A stretch of 64,000 bases of DNA from Prevotella multiformis DSM 16608. GTDB taxonomy: Bacteria; Bacteroidota; Bacteroidia; Bacteroidales; Bacteroidaceae. Below the pieces are notes generated by a model. The model saw only the letters and a program-made list of their open reading frames with translations, did no database searches and was not told the DNA's origin. The stretch lies in the NCBI RefSeq assembly GCF_000191065.1, contig NZ_GL872282.1, positions 793,928-857,927 on the forward strand, given 5' to 3'. Shown one piece after another: positions 51,988-61,933 of this stretch. The translations under genes were made by a program, and so were the position numbers. Position 1 is the stretch's first letter. The number at the start of each line of letters is the position of its first letter.

Positions 51988-52923
51988 TTAATTTAATGTT
52001 TCCAGATCCAGTGTGCTTACTTCGCTTGCACGGCGCAGCACGATGGTGCGCAGCTTGTCGATGTCCACGCCCCACGCATCCTTCAGGTAGGTGCGGATGA
52101 TGCTCAGCTTGGCAAGGATGGCCTTTTTGCCGCTCTCGTCGCCGTTGGCTGCCGTGACGGCCTGTGCGAGCCGTTTCTGCCACATGGCGTCGGTGTCGGT
52201 CACGTAGCAGGAGAACACCTCGGCGAAGTCCTCGTTGTATTCGCTGCTGGCATAGCCCGTGACAAATCCTTCCGCTCCCGAGTTCAGGTCCTTCACGTTC
52301 ACCCAGTCGGCCGTGTGGTACTTGCCGGCGGAGATGCCGCGGAAGTCGGTCGAGTAGTCCTTGAGCTGGGTCAGGATGTGTGCGAACTCATGGTGCATCG
52401 TGTGGAAGTAGGCCCGGTTCAGGTCGAAGGCATCCGACGTGCCGTAAGGTGTCGTCTGCTCGATGTAGATGTGGGTGGGGTCGAGTGCGTTCACCTGGAA
52501 GAGGTTGACACGGATGCCGCCCTCGGCGAATCCCAGTACGATGGAGCCGTTGCTGGTGTATTCCGCCGATCCGATGAGCTGGAACTCACGGAAGCAGTGC
52601 TGCTTGAGGAAGTCGGGACCCATCAGTTCGGTATAGGCGTCGAGCCACACGTGCTTGATGATCTTTGCCAGGGCGATGGACTTCTTGATGTCCGCCGGAC
52701 TGACGTTGTATGACATATCGCTGTTCTGGTCGATGTAAAGGTAGTCGAACCGGATGTTGTACGGGTCGGCGAAGTTCTTCCGCAGCCATTTGTCGAAAGC
52801 CGTGCTGTCCGCCTTTGCCTCTCCTTTCTGGAAGATGGAGCGGGACGTGTCGACATCGTCGTTTGAACAGGCGGCAGCCAGGGCTACGACGACTGCCATG
52901 AGCAGGAATTTTATTGTTTTCAT
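51988..52923 (-). CDS. SusC/D-associated zinc metallohydrolase lipoprotein
   Basis: 311 residues. Signal peptide with lipobox (VVVALAAACS). The zinc site HEFAH in YFHTMHHEFAHILTQ is an HExxH motif with flanking His. The pattern fits the 'substrate import-associated zinc metallohydrolase lipoprotein' family (recalled as TIGR04549), whose genes sit beside TonB-linked receptors. It probably trims a peptide or another substrate at the cell surface before uptake. It lies 20 nt after susD and 10 nt before the DUF4302 gene. Actual substrate unknown. Confidence 0.87.
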   Translation of the reverse strand: MKTIKFLLMAVVVALAAACSNDDVDTSRSIFQKGEAKADSTAFDKWLRKNFADPYNIRFDYLYIDQNSDMSYNVSPADIKKSIALAKIIKHVWLDAYTELMGPDFLKQHCFREFQLIGSAEYTSNGSIVLGFAEGGIRVNLFQVNALDPTHIYIEQTTPYGTSDAFDLNRAYFHTMHHEFAHILTQLKDYSTDFRGISAGKYHTADWVNVKDLNSGAEGFVTGYASSEYNEDFAEVFSCYVTDTDAMWQKRLAQAVTAANGDESGKKAILAKLSIIRTYLKDAWGVDIDKLRTIVLRRASEVSTLDLETLN

Positions 52924-52943
52924 ACGTATAGTCCTCCTTTTGT

Positions 52944-54506
52944 TTAATTTTCTCGTGGGTTAGGTTCCATTCCGGCCTCGATGACGTCGCCCGGCAGCTG
53001 CAGGGCACCGCGGAGGTCGCCCGTCTTGAAGTAGATGGGGTTCTCGCCGTCGAGCAGATGGGTGAAGGCGATGCCGTAGCGTTTGAGGTCCATGAAGCGC
53101 AGTCCCTGCATGCAGGTCTCCAGCCGGCGCATCTGCAGCAGGGCGTAGAGCAGGTTGGTCTGGGTCTCGTCAATCGTGAATCCCTGTGGGTGCAGTGCCT
53201 TCTTGACGCCCATCTGGTCTTTGCTTTCCATCTTCTCCGGCACCGTTTCCTGGCTGTCGAAGAACGCCTTGATGGACGCGATGGTCAGCGTCGGACGTGT
53301 CGCCGTACCGGAGGACGGGGCACAGTGTACGGACACCCATGTGTTCATGTCGGCCAGTGCCTCGGTGTATTTCTTCAGCAGGATCTCCGCCTCGGCACGC
53401 ACGAGGAGGGTCTCGTCAGCCGTGAGGACGGGGTCGACGACATGGATGTAGCCTCTCGTCTTGGCGGCATTGGTGTATTCCCATTCGTCCGCCAGCTTCG
53501 GATAGACAACCACCTGGTTGGGTCCGTAGAGGAGCTTCGTCTCATAGAGCGTGTTGTTGATCGAGCCGGTGCCCCAGGGCATCTCCGCCCAGTACAGCTC
53601 TCGGTCGACGAGGTAGTTGGCGTAGTTGTAGCGGTTGAAGGCGCCTGAGGTGGTCGCATACCCGAGGTAAGAGACCGCCGTCTGGAGCATGAAGTTGGCA
53701 TTCTCGCTGGAACTGATGTAGTTGTTGTGTATTTCTCGGCGGCCGCCCGACAGGCTCTTGTAGTGCGAGACGGTGCGCATGAGCGACGCCGGCTGCGTGC
53801 CGAGTGCCTTGGTGGCATACTCCAGTGCCTTGTCCCACTTGTGGTAATAGAGGTTGAAGCGTGCGGCGAAGGCATAGGCGGCCCTCGGGTTGAAGTGATA
53901 CTTGGGCACCGTCATGTACTCGTCGCTGACATGGGGCAGTGCCGCCTCGATGTCGGCGTTGATGTTCTCGTAGAGTTCGCGCAGTGTACCCCGCTTGTCC
54001 ACCGACCGGTTCGCCTCCTTGGGGTAAGGCAGTCCGAGATACTGGTCGGCTTTCGACTCGTCGTAGGCCATGCAGAAGGCATTGGCGATGCTGAAGACCG
54101 CCCATGCCCGGCAGAGCAGCGCCTCGGCGCGTACGGCTTCGATGTTGCCGCTCTTCACCTTGCCGAGGTCTTCCAGCGCCTGGTTGGCGTTGCCGACGGC
54201 GTAGTAGGCGTAGCCCCATACGTGCTGCGGGTCGTCGTTTCCGGTCGTGTTGACCGCCTTCCAGCGGTACACCTGGTCCTGGTCGGTCTGGTAGTAGAAG
54301 GTCTTTCCGTTGTCGGTGACGTTGTCGCTGCTCCACTCCATCATGAAGGCCGGAGAGGCTGTGGAGTAGGCGGAGGACACGAGCTGAGTCGCTTTCTCGA
54401 AGTCGTTCACCTCGGCACGGTCGTCAGGCAGACGGTCCAGGAAATCGTTGCAGGAGGAAAGACCGAGGAGGCCTGCCCCCAGAAGCAAAACACTTATCTT
54501 TTTCAT
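52944..54506 (-). CDS. SusD/RagB-family substrate-binding lipoprotein
   Basis: 520 residues from MKKISVLLLGAG at 54506. The lipobox is LLGLSSC, followed by NDFLDRLPDDRAEVNDFEKA, the usual SusD N-terminus. A helical TPR-rich core follows (AEALLCRAWAVFSIANAFC, YENINADIEAALPH, NPRAAYAFAARFNLYYHKWD KALEYA). The C-terminal RMKETCMQGLRF-like region (LQMRRLETCMQGLRFMDLKR YGI) is the classical SusD ending. It should cap the adjacent SusC barrel and hand over the substrate. An ATG at 54548 overlapping susC is less likely. Confidence 0.94.
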   Translation of the reverse strand: MKKISVLLLGAGLLGLSSCNDFLDRLPDDRAEVNDFEKATQLVSSAYSTASPAFMMEWSSDNVTDNGKTFYYQTDQDQVYRWKAVNTTGNDDPQHVWGYAYYAVGNANQALEDLGKVKSGNIEAVRAEALLCRAWAVFSIANAFCMAYDESKADQYLGLPYPKEANRSVDKRGTLRELYENINADIEAALPHVSDEYMTVPKYHFNPRAAYAFAARFNLYYHKWDKALEYATKALGTQPASLMRTVSHYKSLSGGRREIHNNYISSSENANFMLQTAVSYLGYATTSGAFNRYNYANYLVDRELYWAEMPWGTGSINNTLYETKLLYGPNQVVVYPKLADEWEYTNAAKTRGYIHVVDPVLTADETLLVRAEAEILLKKYTEALADMNTWVSVHCAPSSGTATRPTLTIASIKAFFDSQETVPEKMESKDQMGVKKALHPQGFTIDETQTNLLYALLQMRRLETCMQGLRFMDLKRYGIAFTHLLDGENPIYFKTGDLRGALQLPGDVIEAGMEPNPREN

Positions 54507-54537
54507 TTTCGTTTTCTCCTTATAGTTTTTGTATGTA

Positions 54538-57500
54538 TCAGATTCCAAGCCGCAGCGTCAGGGTGAACTGGCGGGGTACAGGCAGGGCCACGCCTCCTGA
54601 ATTGAAGAACTCCGGATCCTGTCCGTTGAGTTTCTTGTCAGAGTAGATCAGGAAGAGGTTGGTCGCCTGCAGCTTCAGGCTCATCGAGCTGAGTGCGATG
54701 TGCCGGATCAGCTGTGCGGGGAAGTCATACGCCAGGGAAATCTCCTTCATGCGGATGAAGTCGCCCTTGGCGATGCGCTCTGTAGAGTAGTTGTATGCGT
54801 TGTAGGCACGGTGCAGATAGCCGTCCTGCTGGATGGAGCGGAGGTCGGCGATGGCGGGGATGGTGGTGTGGGCCTCGTCGCCGGTCTTTGTCCATCGGTT
54901 GCGGAACTCCTTGGGCATGGCGGACATATCCGAATAGCTCGTGCTGAAGAAGGGGTCGAGGCGCACTTTGTTGCCGAAGGCGTAGGTGGTGAAGATGCTC
55001 AGGTGCCAGCCCTTGTAGGAGAAGGTGTTGCCGAAGGAGCCGGTGACGGTCGGGTCGGTGGGGCCTTCATACTTCAGGTGGTCGAGGTCGTAGCTCTGGA
55101 AGTCTACGCCGCTGGTGGTGAGTTCACCGTCCTGGTTGATGACCTGCGGTATGCCGTGCTTGTTGAGTCCCTTGAATTCCCAGGAGAAGAGGGCGCGGTA
55201 GGGATAGCCCACCATGGTGAATCCCGACCCGCTGACCATCGACATGATGCGCGAGCGGCTGTCGAGGTCGGTGACGCGTGTCTTCACGTGGGAGAAGATG
55301 AAGTCGGTTGTCCACTGGAAGTTCTTTGTCAGGATGTTCTTGCTCGAGATGGAAAGCTCCTCTCCGTGCGACTTCATGCTGGCCACGTTGGCATATTCGG
55401 TGATCGTACCCTTCGTGCCGTTCGTCGTGCGCGGCCCGATGAGGTCGTAGTTGTTGCGGGTGTACCAGTCGAAGACGACGTTCAGGCGGTTGTTGAGGAA
55501 GCCGAGGTCCATGCCGATGTTGAACTCGTGCTTCTTCTCGTAGGTCAGGTCGGGATTGGCGAAGCGGGAGATGTAGAGTCCCGTCTCCTTGTCGACGGCG
55601 AAGGGCCGCCAGATGTTCGAGCTGCGGATGATGACCTGCGAGTTGGTGACGGCCGGTTTGTCGCCCGTCAGCGAGTAGGAAGCGCGCAGCGTGGCGTGGG
55701 TCATGGCGTTCTTGAAGGTCTTCTGGAACCACGGCTCTTCATGTGCGTTCCACACGCCGGATATGTTCCACGTAGGCAGCCATCGTGCCGTGCGCGCCTT
55801 TCCGAGGCGGTTGCTGCCCTCGTAGCGTGTGGTGAAGTTGGCGGCATAGCGTCCTTTCCAGGAGTAGTTGGCCGTCCCGAAGAAGGAGACGTCGCGGTTG
55901 TACGAGTTGTAGAGGTCGTAGTACAGGTTGTTGTCCTCGATGGCATGCTTGAAGTAATGGTAATCGTAATTGGGGAGATAGCCCATGCCGTACTGCATGC
56001 CCACACCCTCGAAGTAGCTCTGCGTGCGGACGGTGTTGTTGATTTCCATACCGCCGTAGAAGTTGACGATGTGCCGCTCGTTGAAGACATCGTTGTAACT
56101 TGCCGTTGCACGGAAGTCCCAGCTGTTCATGCGGTACTTCGTCTCGTCGTAGAATCCGCCCTTCGGCAGCACCGAGAACTTCAGCGAGTTGGGCTGGTCG
56201 GGGTCGAGGTAGAGCCAGGGGTTGGCGTTGCGGATGGTGGCATCGTCCATGGCACGGTAGGCCATCGCCATGTTGGAGCCCTCACGGATCTGTGTGGCCT
56301 GCGAGGTGATGGAGTATTTGTAGGCCCCCAGCACGGACAGCTGCACTTTGCTGACGGGCTTGTACTTCAGTTCCGCCTGCATCTTGAGGTCGAGGACATC
56401 GAAGTCGATGAAGTTGTTCGCCAGCTCGTGGTGGATGTTGAACGGTGCGTAGTTGCGCACGTAGAATGTGTTGGGATCCAAGGCCCTTGAGGAGTTGATG
56501 GCATAGGAATAGGGGTTGATGTCGAAGTTGCGGTTCACTGCCCCCGACACGACATCCACGTCCTGGTTAACCGATCCCGGTGCCCGCTGCTTGCGGTAGG
56601 CGGTGTTGCCGATGAGGTTCAGCGTCACCTTCTTGCTGATGTTGTAGTTGGCGTTGATGGAGTAGGTCAGACGGCGTACCTTGCTCTGCTCGGCCCATCC
56701 GGGGTCGTCCATGAAGGAGAAGGAGGTGTAGTACTGCGCCTTGTCCGTACCCGACGACATGGAGATGGAGTGGTTCATCGAGATGGAATTGCTGAACAGC
56801 TCCTTGAACCAGTTGGTGTTGCGCATTTCCGCCTCCCGGAGGTAGGCGTTGATGGCGTCGTCGTTGTGGGCGATGCCGAAGCGGCCGTTGGTGGTGTCGT
56901 AGGTGTTGAGGAGGTTGTACATCTTCCCGTAGACACCGCTGGTGGATGCACGCAGCGTGCGCGAGAAGGAGAACAGTCCGTCTGCGGCCATCTCCTTGTA
57001 GATGCCCATCTGCTCCTGGGAGTTCATGATGTTGAACTGCGAGTAGCTCGGGCGGAGCCGCATGGTGTATTCTCCGGTGTAGCTGATGCGGTTGCTGCCG
57101 GCCTTGCCCTTCTTCGTCGTGACGACGATCACGCCGCCCATGGCGCGCGCACCGTAGATGGAAGTGGCGGAACCGTCCTTGAGAATCTGGAAGCTCTCGA
57201 TGTCGTCGGCGTTCAGTCCGGCGATGGCAGAGGAGATCAGCGTGGCCGCATCACCCGAGGAGAGGTTGTCGGCATCGACTTCGGTGACGTCTTCCATGAT
57301 GACTCCGTCGACCACCCACAGCGGTTTCGACGAACCGTAGATGGACGTGGCGCCGCGCACACGGATCTTCGGTGCCGTTCCGAACGTACCCGAGACGTTC
57401 TGGACGCTCACGCCGGCGGCGCGGCCTTCGAGCGACCGGCTCACGTCGGCCATGCCGTCGAGTTTCGCCTTCGAGGCGTCGATCTTCGTGGCGGCACCCG

Positions 57501-57846
57501 AGAAGAGGCGTTTGTCCTGCTGGGTCATACCCGTCACGACGACCTCCGTGAGCTGGTGGTTGTCGTTGGTGAGGCCCACCTTCATGCCGTCCTTGGGCGT
57601 GAGGGTCTGCGTGACCATGCCGATGTAACTGACTACGATTTTCTTTCCTGCAGGCACGTCCAGCGTGAACTTTCCGTCGATGTCGGTGACGGTTCCCGCC
57701 GTGGTACCCTGTACCATGACGGATGCGCCGATGATGGGTTCGCCATCGTCCTGAGAAAATACAGTACCATTGATCTTTGTCTGACCGAACGCCGTGCCGA
57801 TTGACAGGACGAGCCCAAACAAAAAGAGCGCAAATCTTTTCTCCAT
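54538..57846 (-). CDS. SusC/RagA-family TonB-linked outer-membrane receptor
   Basis: 1102 residues from MEKRFALFLFGL at 57846. Signal peptide, then a carboxypeptidase-like domain (INGTVFSQDDGEPIIGASVM, TVTDIDGKFTLDVPAG), a TonB plug (RSLEGRAAGVSVQNVSGTFG, IRVRGATSIYGSSKPLWVVD, LKDGSATSIYGARAMGGVIV) and a C-terminal barrel ending in FTLTLRLGI with a terminal hydrophobic residue. It imports a bound substrate with TonB energy. First gene of the operon susC-susD-metallohydrolase-DUF4302. No glycan-degrading enzyme is present, so peptide or another non-glycan substrate is more likely. An upstream in-frame ATG at 57981 lies in unrelated sequence. Confidence 0.94.
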   Translation of the reverse strand: MEKRFALFLFGLVLSIGTAFGQTKINGTVFSQDDGEPIIGASVMVQGTTAGTVTDIDGKFTLDVPAGKKIVVSYIGMVTQTLTPKDGMKVGLTNDNHQLTEVVVTGMTQQDKRLFSGAATKIDASKAKLDGMADVSRSLEGRAAGVSVQNVSGTFGTAPKIRVRGATSIYGSSKPLWVVDGVIMEDVTEVDADNLSSGDAATLISSAIAGLNADDIESFQILKDGSATSIYGARAMGGVIVVTTKKGKAGSNRISYTGEYTMRLRPSYSQFNIMNSQEQMGIYKEMAADGLFSFSRTLRASTSGVYGKMYNLLNTYDTTNGRFGIAHNDDAINAYLREAEMRNTNWFKELFSNSISMNHSISMSSGTDKAQYYTSFSFMDDPGWAEQSKVRRLTYSINANYNISKKVTLNLIGNTAYRKQRAPGSVNQDVDVVSGAVNRNFDINPYSYAINSSRALDPNTFYVRNYAPFNIHHELANNFIDFDVLDLKMQAELKYKPVSKVQLSVLGAYKYSITSQATQIREGSNMAMAYRAMDDATIRNANPWLYLDPDQPNSLKFSVLPKGGFYDETKYRMNSWDFRATASYNDVFNERHIVNFYGGMEINNTVRTQSYFEGVGMQYGMGYLPNYDYHYFKHAIEDNNLYYDLYNSYNRDVSFFGTANYSWKGRYAANFTTRYEGSNRLGKARTARWLPTWNISGVWNAHEEPWFQKTFKNAMTHATLRASYSLTGDKPAVTNSQVIIRSSNIWRPFAVDKETGLYISRFANPDLTYEKKHEFNIGMDLGFLNNRLNVVFDWYTRNNYDLIGPRTTNGTKGTITEYANVASMKSHGEELSISSKNILTKNFQWTTDFIFSHVKTRVTDLDSRSRIMSMVSGSGFTMVGYPYRALFSWEFKGLNKHGIPQVINQDGELTTSGVDFQSYDLDHLKYEGPTDPTVTGSFGNTFSYKGWHLSIFTTYAFGNKVRLDPFFSTSYSDMSAMPKEFRNRWTKTGDEAHTTIPAIADLRSIQQDGYLHRAYNAYNYSTERIAKGDFIRMKEISLAYDFPAQLIRHIALSSMSLKLQATNLFLIYSDKKLNGQDPEFFNSGGVALPVPRQFTLTLRLGI

Positions 57847-58050
57847 AGATTTTTTAAAATTAACTGATTTGTTTACTAAGGCATTGTTTTCAAGGCATCT
57901 TCCTCCTCCCTTCCTGGAGGCGCACAAGGCGGACGGCATGATGCGGCGGCAGATGCGGGTATCATGGGGGTGCGGCGGCACCTCGTCGATATTCCGGCAT
58001 TGAAGCGTGATTGTTTAGGTTTCTTTATGCTTTGTTACTGCCGTTGGGTG

Positions 58051-58058
58051 CAAATGTA
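58051..58058 (-). promoter_or_regulatory. -7 box TACATTTG before susC
   Basis: The minus strand reads CGCTACATTTGCAC; about 205 nt before the susC start. No regulator gene is adjacent. Confidence 0.6.
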
Positions 58059-58117
58059 GCGAATATTTATAAAAGAACCAAGAAAAAAACGAAAAAATGT
58101 TGTGGGGGGAGGAGAGG

Positions 58118-58227
58118 GATAGGCGGTGATAGGCGGCAATAAGCGGGGATAGGCGGTAATAAGCGGCAATAAGCGGGGGTAGGCGGTGATAGGCGGCAAT
58201 AAGCGAGGGTAGGCGGTGATAAGCCTT
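58118..58227 (-). repeat. 10-bp tandem array 5 (eleven units)
   Basis: Plus-strand units GATAGGCGGT, GATAGGCGGC, AATAAGCGGG, GATAGGCGGT and so on to GATAAGCCTT in exact 10-bp register. On the transcribed (minus) strand it reads CGCCTATC-like. It starts 62 nt after the feoAB stop. Confidence 0.9.
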
Positions 58228-58289
58228 ATCCCACCTTACCCACCGCATCCCCTCCTTCGGAGGCCTTCGGAGGGGCTTGGGGAGATTCT

Positions 58290-60770
58290 TCACATCACCC
58301 ACATCCCCACCTGGAACACGGCGGCACTGACCACCCAGGCCAGCACGGTGGTGTAGCCGGCGGCGAAGAGCGCCCACCGCCAGCTGCCGGTCTCGCCCTT
58401 GATGGCGGCGATGGTGGCGATGCAGGGGAAATAGAGCAGTACGAAGAGGAGGAAGCAGAACGCCGTCAGCGTGGCGACCGGCTCTGCCTCACGGTAGCTG
58501 ATGCCGTGCAGCTTGGCGACATCCTGCGTGATGAGGCGGTGCAGTTTGGTGTATTTACCCGTCTCGTCGCTGTAGCCGTTGTCGTCGGAGAAGCTGTCGT
58601 CATCGGAATAGAGCACGCCCATCGTCGAGGCCACGATTTCCTTCGCCCCTACGCCGGCCAGCAGTCCCACGTCCAGTTTCCAGTTGAATCCCTGCGGCCG
58701 GAACAGCGGCTCTACCGTCTTGCCCAGCTGTCCGATGTAGCTCTGTTCCTGCCGTGCCTGCCGGTCCATGTGCGGGTCGTCGGGCAGGGGGAAGTAGCCC
58801 AGTGCCCATACGATGATGGATGCCACGAGGATGATGCCGCCCATCTTCTTGAGGTACTGCTTGCCTTTCTCCCAGGTGTGCCGTCCGATGGCCTTCCACG
58901 TCGGGAAGCGGTAAGGCGGCAGCTCCATCACGAACGGCGTGTCCTCGCCCTTGACGACGAAGACCGAGAAGAGACGGCTAATGACGACCGCCATCACGAT
59001 ACCTATTATATATAAGGAGAGCATGGCGAGCGACCGGTACTTCATGGCGAAGAACGATCCGGTGATCATGACGTAGATCGGCAGGCGCGCCGAACAGCTC
59101 ATCAGCGGCAGGATGAGCATCGTCACCAGGCGGCTGCGCCGGCTCTCGATGGTGCGTGTCGCCATCACCGCCGGCACGTTGCAGCCGAAGCCCATGATGA
59201 GCGGTATGAACGATTTTCCGTGCAGTCCCATCTTGTGCATCAGGCGGTCCATGATGAAGGCGGCGCGCGACATGTAGCCGCTGTCCTCCATGTAGGAGAT
59301 GAAGAAGTAGAGGATCAGGATCTGCGGCAGGAAGACGATGACCGCTCCCACGCCGCTGATGATGCCGTCTACGAGCATGTCCTTCACCGGTCCGTCGGGC
59401 ATGTGGGTGGCGATGAAGCCGCCCAGCCGGCTGACGGCGGCGTCGATCCAGTCCATCGGGTACTGCCCGATGACGAACGTGGCGGTGAACATCACCAGCA
59501 GGATCAGGAAGAAGATGGGGAAGCCGAGGTACTTGTTCGTGAGCACCTTGTCGATGAGGTGTGTCGTCTGGTACGTGTCCTTCTTGTCGCCCGTGGAGAA
59601 GTCCGCCTCTTCCAGCGCACCGTGGATGAAGCCGTACTTGGCATCCATGATGGCCGTCTCGCTGTCGCTGCCCGTCTCCTCTTTCACGCGTGCGGCGGCG
59701 TTGTCGCGGTGCCGGAAGATCTCGGCCGAGTCGCCCAGCGGTGCGATGAGCTGCTCCACGTCCTTGTCGTGTTCGAGGAGTTTGATGGCGAGGTAGCGGG
59801 TGGAATACCGCTGGCGCAGCTCGGGGTATTTCTTCAGGTGCTCCTGCATCTCCCGGATGCCGTTCTCTATCTCGTGTCCGTGGTTGATGTGGATGTGGCG
59901 GAAGCAGGGCGACTCGTCCTCCTTGCCCTCGTAGACGGCGATGACCTGCCTGAAAAGCTCCTTCACGCCGCGTCCGCTGGTGAACACCGTCGGCACCATC
60001 GGCGCGCCGAACAGCTCGGAGAGCTGCCGGACGTCGATGTTGTCGCCGCGCTGTTCGGTCTCGTCGAACATATTGAGTGCGCAGACCATGCGGACGTGCA
60101 TGTCGATGAGCTGTGTGGTGAGGTAGAGGTTGCGCTCCAGGTTGGACGAATCGATGACGTTGATGACGACGTCCGGCGTCTTGTCTACGAGCTGCTTGCG
60201 CACATAGAGTTCCTCCGGGCTGTAGGCCGAGAGACTGTACGTGCCGGGGAGGTCGACGAGGTTGAACTGGTAGCCGTCGTATGCGGCGTGGCCCACCTTC
60301 GCGTCGACCGTCACGCCCGAGTAGTTGCCCACCCGCTCGTGTGCCCCGGAGGCGAAGTTGAAGAGCGATGTCTTGCCGCAGTTCGGGTTGCCCACGAGTG
60401 CCACGCTGATGGTACGGCTCTTGCGGTCGGCGGCATCCGACAGCTCGGCGGGGGTCAGCTCCTTGTCGCTGCCGTCTCCCGGGTCGGCAGGCAGGGCGGC
60501 GTTGCGGGCCGTACGGACCTCCGCTTTCTCCAGCCTGCGGGCCTCCTCCTCCGAGAGCACTTCGATCTGGTCGGCCTCGCTGTGGCGCAGACTGACTTCA
60601 TAGCCCATGATCTTGTATTTCACGGGGTCGCGCAGGGGAGCGTTGAGCAGTACCTCGACGGTCTTGCCCTTGATGAACCCCATTTCGATGATGCGTTTCC
60701 GGAATCCGCCGTGTCCCGATACCTTCACGATGACGCCGGTCTCGCCGGTCTTTAATTCTGATAGTTTCAT
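58290..60770 (-). CDS. feoB: FeoA-FeoB fusion, ferrous iron transporter
   Basis: 826 residues. An N-terminal FeoA SH3-like domain (about 1-75) is joined to FeoB: a G domain with G1 GNPNCGKTSLFN (about 126), G3 DLPGTYSLSAYSPEE, and G4-like NMFDE, followed by about ten transmembrane helices with Gate motifs (GCNVPAVMATR, SCSARLPIYVM) and LFCFLLFVLLYFPC-type C-terminal segments. It imports Fe2+ across the inner membrane. The FeoA-FeoB fusion is usual in Bacteroidales. A -7 box (TACCTTTG) lies at 60950-60957; no Fur or DtxR box was recognised. It is followed by a 10-bp array and no clear intrinsic terminator. Confidence 0.96.
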   Translation of the reverse strand: MKLSELKTGETGVIVKVSGHGGFRKRIIEMGFIKGKTVEVLLNAPLRDPVKYKIMGYEVSLRHSEADQIEVLSEEEARRLEKAEVRTARNAALPADPGDGSDKELTPAELSDAADRKSRTISVALVGNPNCGKTSLFNFASGAHERVGNYSGVTVDAKVGHAAYDGYQFNLVDLPGTYSLSAYSPEELYVRKQLVDKTPDVVINVIDSSNLERNLYLTTQLIDMHVRMVCALNMFDETEQRGDNIDVRQLSELFGAPMVPTVFTSGRGVKELFRQVIAVYEGKEDESPCFRHIHINHGHEIENGIREMQEHLKKYPELRQRYSTRYLAIKLLEHDKDVEQLIAPLGDSAEIFRHRDNAAARVKEETGSDSETAIMDAKYGFIHGALEEADFSTGDKKDTYQTTHLIDKVLTNKYLGFPIFFLILLVMFTATFVIGQYPMDWIDAAVSRLGGFIATHMPDGPVKDMLVDGIISGVGAVIVFLPQILILYFFISYMEDSGYMSRAAFIMDRLMHKMGLHGKSFIPLIMGFGCNVPAVMATRTIESRRSRLVTMLILPLMSCSARLPIYVMITGSFFAMKYRSLAMLSLYIIGIVMAVVISRLFSVFVVKGEDTPFVMELPPYRFPTWKAIGRHTWEKGKQYLKKMGGIILVASIIVWALGYFPLPDDPHMDRQARQEQSYIGQLGKTVEPLFRPQGFNWKLDVGLLAGVGAKEIVASTMGVLYSDDDSFSDDNGYSDETGKYTKLHRLITQDVAKLHGISYREAEPVATLTAFCFLLFVLLYFPCIATIAAIKGETGSWRWALFAAGYTTVLAWVVSAAVFQVGMWVM

Positions 60771-60949
60771 AAGCTCCTGATTCTGTGATCCGGCCTGCAG
60801 CGTCCCTCATCCGGAAGAATGGTTCCGCCGCCGTCTCCTCCTTTGCTTCTTGCCGCTGCTCCGGCCTTGCGGCCGCCGCATGCGGCGGTGTCTGTCCGTC
60901 CGCCGTCCTGCTCCTGTCCGCTGCGCAGGGCTTCGTCCGGCTTGACAGG

Positions 60950-60957
60950 CAAAGGTA
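60950..60957 (-). promoter_or_regulatory. -7 box TACCTTTG before feoAB
   Basis: Exact TAnnTTTG match on the minus strand, 180 nt before the feoAB start. Confidence 0.6.
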
Positions 60958-61549
60958 ATGAAAAAAATCAGAACGGCCATTCCCGACAGTCTAAATACCT
61001 AATAATGGGGATGCCGGTTGCGGCCGGTCGTGTGCCTGCGGGCAGACTGCGTTTCAGACCGTGTGCGGAAGCCTGCCGGCCGTCCTGGCCACTTCGTTCC
61101 CTTCCATTTTATATCAGTCTGTCTCACAGAAGGTTGCAGACTGCAATCGAACAGGTGCTTACTTGCACTGCAACTAACGCCTGATTGAACCCTGGGTAAG
61201 CCTTGGTTGCAATGCAGTTGACGGCCGTTTGTCAGGTGAGTGGTTATCTGCAATAGGCCATTCTATCCAGACAGGAAAAATCAATCACGAAAGATGCCTG
61301 AGTAAGGCAAAGAAACCATATGAAAATACAGATGTTCCCTAGTCTGTGAGAATGATAAATGGCGTTTATCCGGAAAGCAAAGGAAATCCGTACCTCTCTG
61401 TCGCTCTTTTGTGCCGCCGGCACTGCCGTGACGGTTTTCCTCTGTTTTCTCCGTGTGCCTTGTTATGGGCGGGCTTGCTTTTTCACTCTCTGTTTCGGAA
61501 GAAACAGGTGGAATCCTCCGGGAGACCTTCCGCCACATGGAGAAAACAG

Positions 61550-61597
61550 GGAAGCCCTGCCGGGCAATCACCGGAATGATTGTCTGACAGGGCTTCC
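61550..61597 (-). terminator. trxA terminator
   Basis: GGAAGCCCTG with CAGGGCTTCC, and an inner CAATCA/TGATTG stem; followed on the minus strand by CCTGTTTTCTC. It lies 22 nt past the trxA stop. Confidence 0.85.
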
Positions 61598-61618
61598 GCT
61601 TATCCGCAATGCCGCGGC

Positions 61619-61933
61619 TTACAGCAATGCCTTGAACTTCTCGTCCAGCACATTCTTCGGAGCCGCGCCGACGAACTTGTCGACCAGCTTGCCTCCCTTG
61701 AAGAAGAGGATGGTCGGGATGTTGCGCACGCCGAAGTCGATGGCGACGTCATCGTTCTCCTCGATGTCGCACTTGCCGACGACGATCCTGCCGTCATACG
61801 CTTCTGCCAGTTCTGAAATGACAGGACCCAGCATCTTGCAGGGGCCGCACCAGGGCGCCCACAAATCAACTACCAACGGCAGATCGCCGTTCTTGTAAGT
61901 CTCCAGATTCTCGGATGTGATCTTTACTTCCAT
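61619..61933 (-). CDS. trxA: thioredoxin
   Basis: 104 residues, standard thioredoxin length and fold. The active site is LWAPWCGPCKML (Cys pair near residues 31-34), with the cis-Pro loop VRNIPTILFFKGG. It reduces protein disulphides in the cytoplasm. It follows dnaE on the same strand after 137 nt, the usual order in Bacteroidales, so it may be co-transcribed. A terminator ends the unit at 61550-61597. Confidence 0.97.
   Translation of the reverse strand: MEVKITSENLETYKNGDLPLVVDLWAPWCGPCKMLGPVISELAEAYDGRIVVGKCDIEENDDVAIDFGVRNIPTILFFKGGKLVDKFVGAAPKNVLDEKFKALL

Larger units (their letters stand above)
60771..61618. other. 850-bp region between feoAB and trxA
   Basis: No gene seen. It contains the feoAB -7 box (60950-60957), three TTGCA-n-TGCAA palindromes (61134-61146, 61163-61173 and a near match at 61207-61217), and the trxA terminator (61550-61597). 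Confidence 0.5.
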
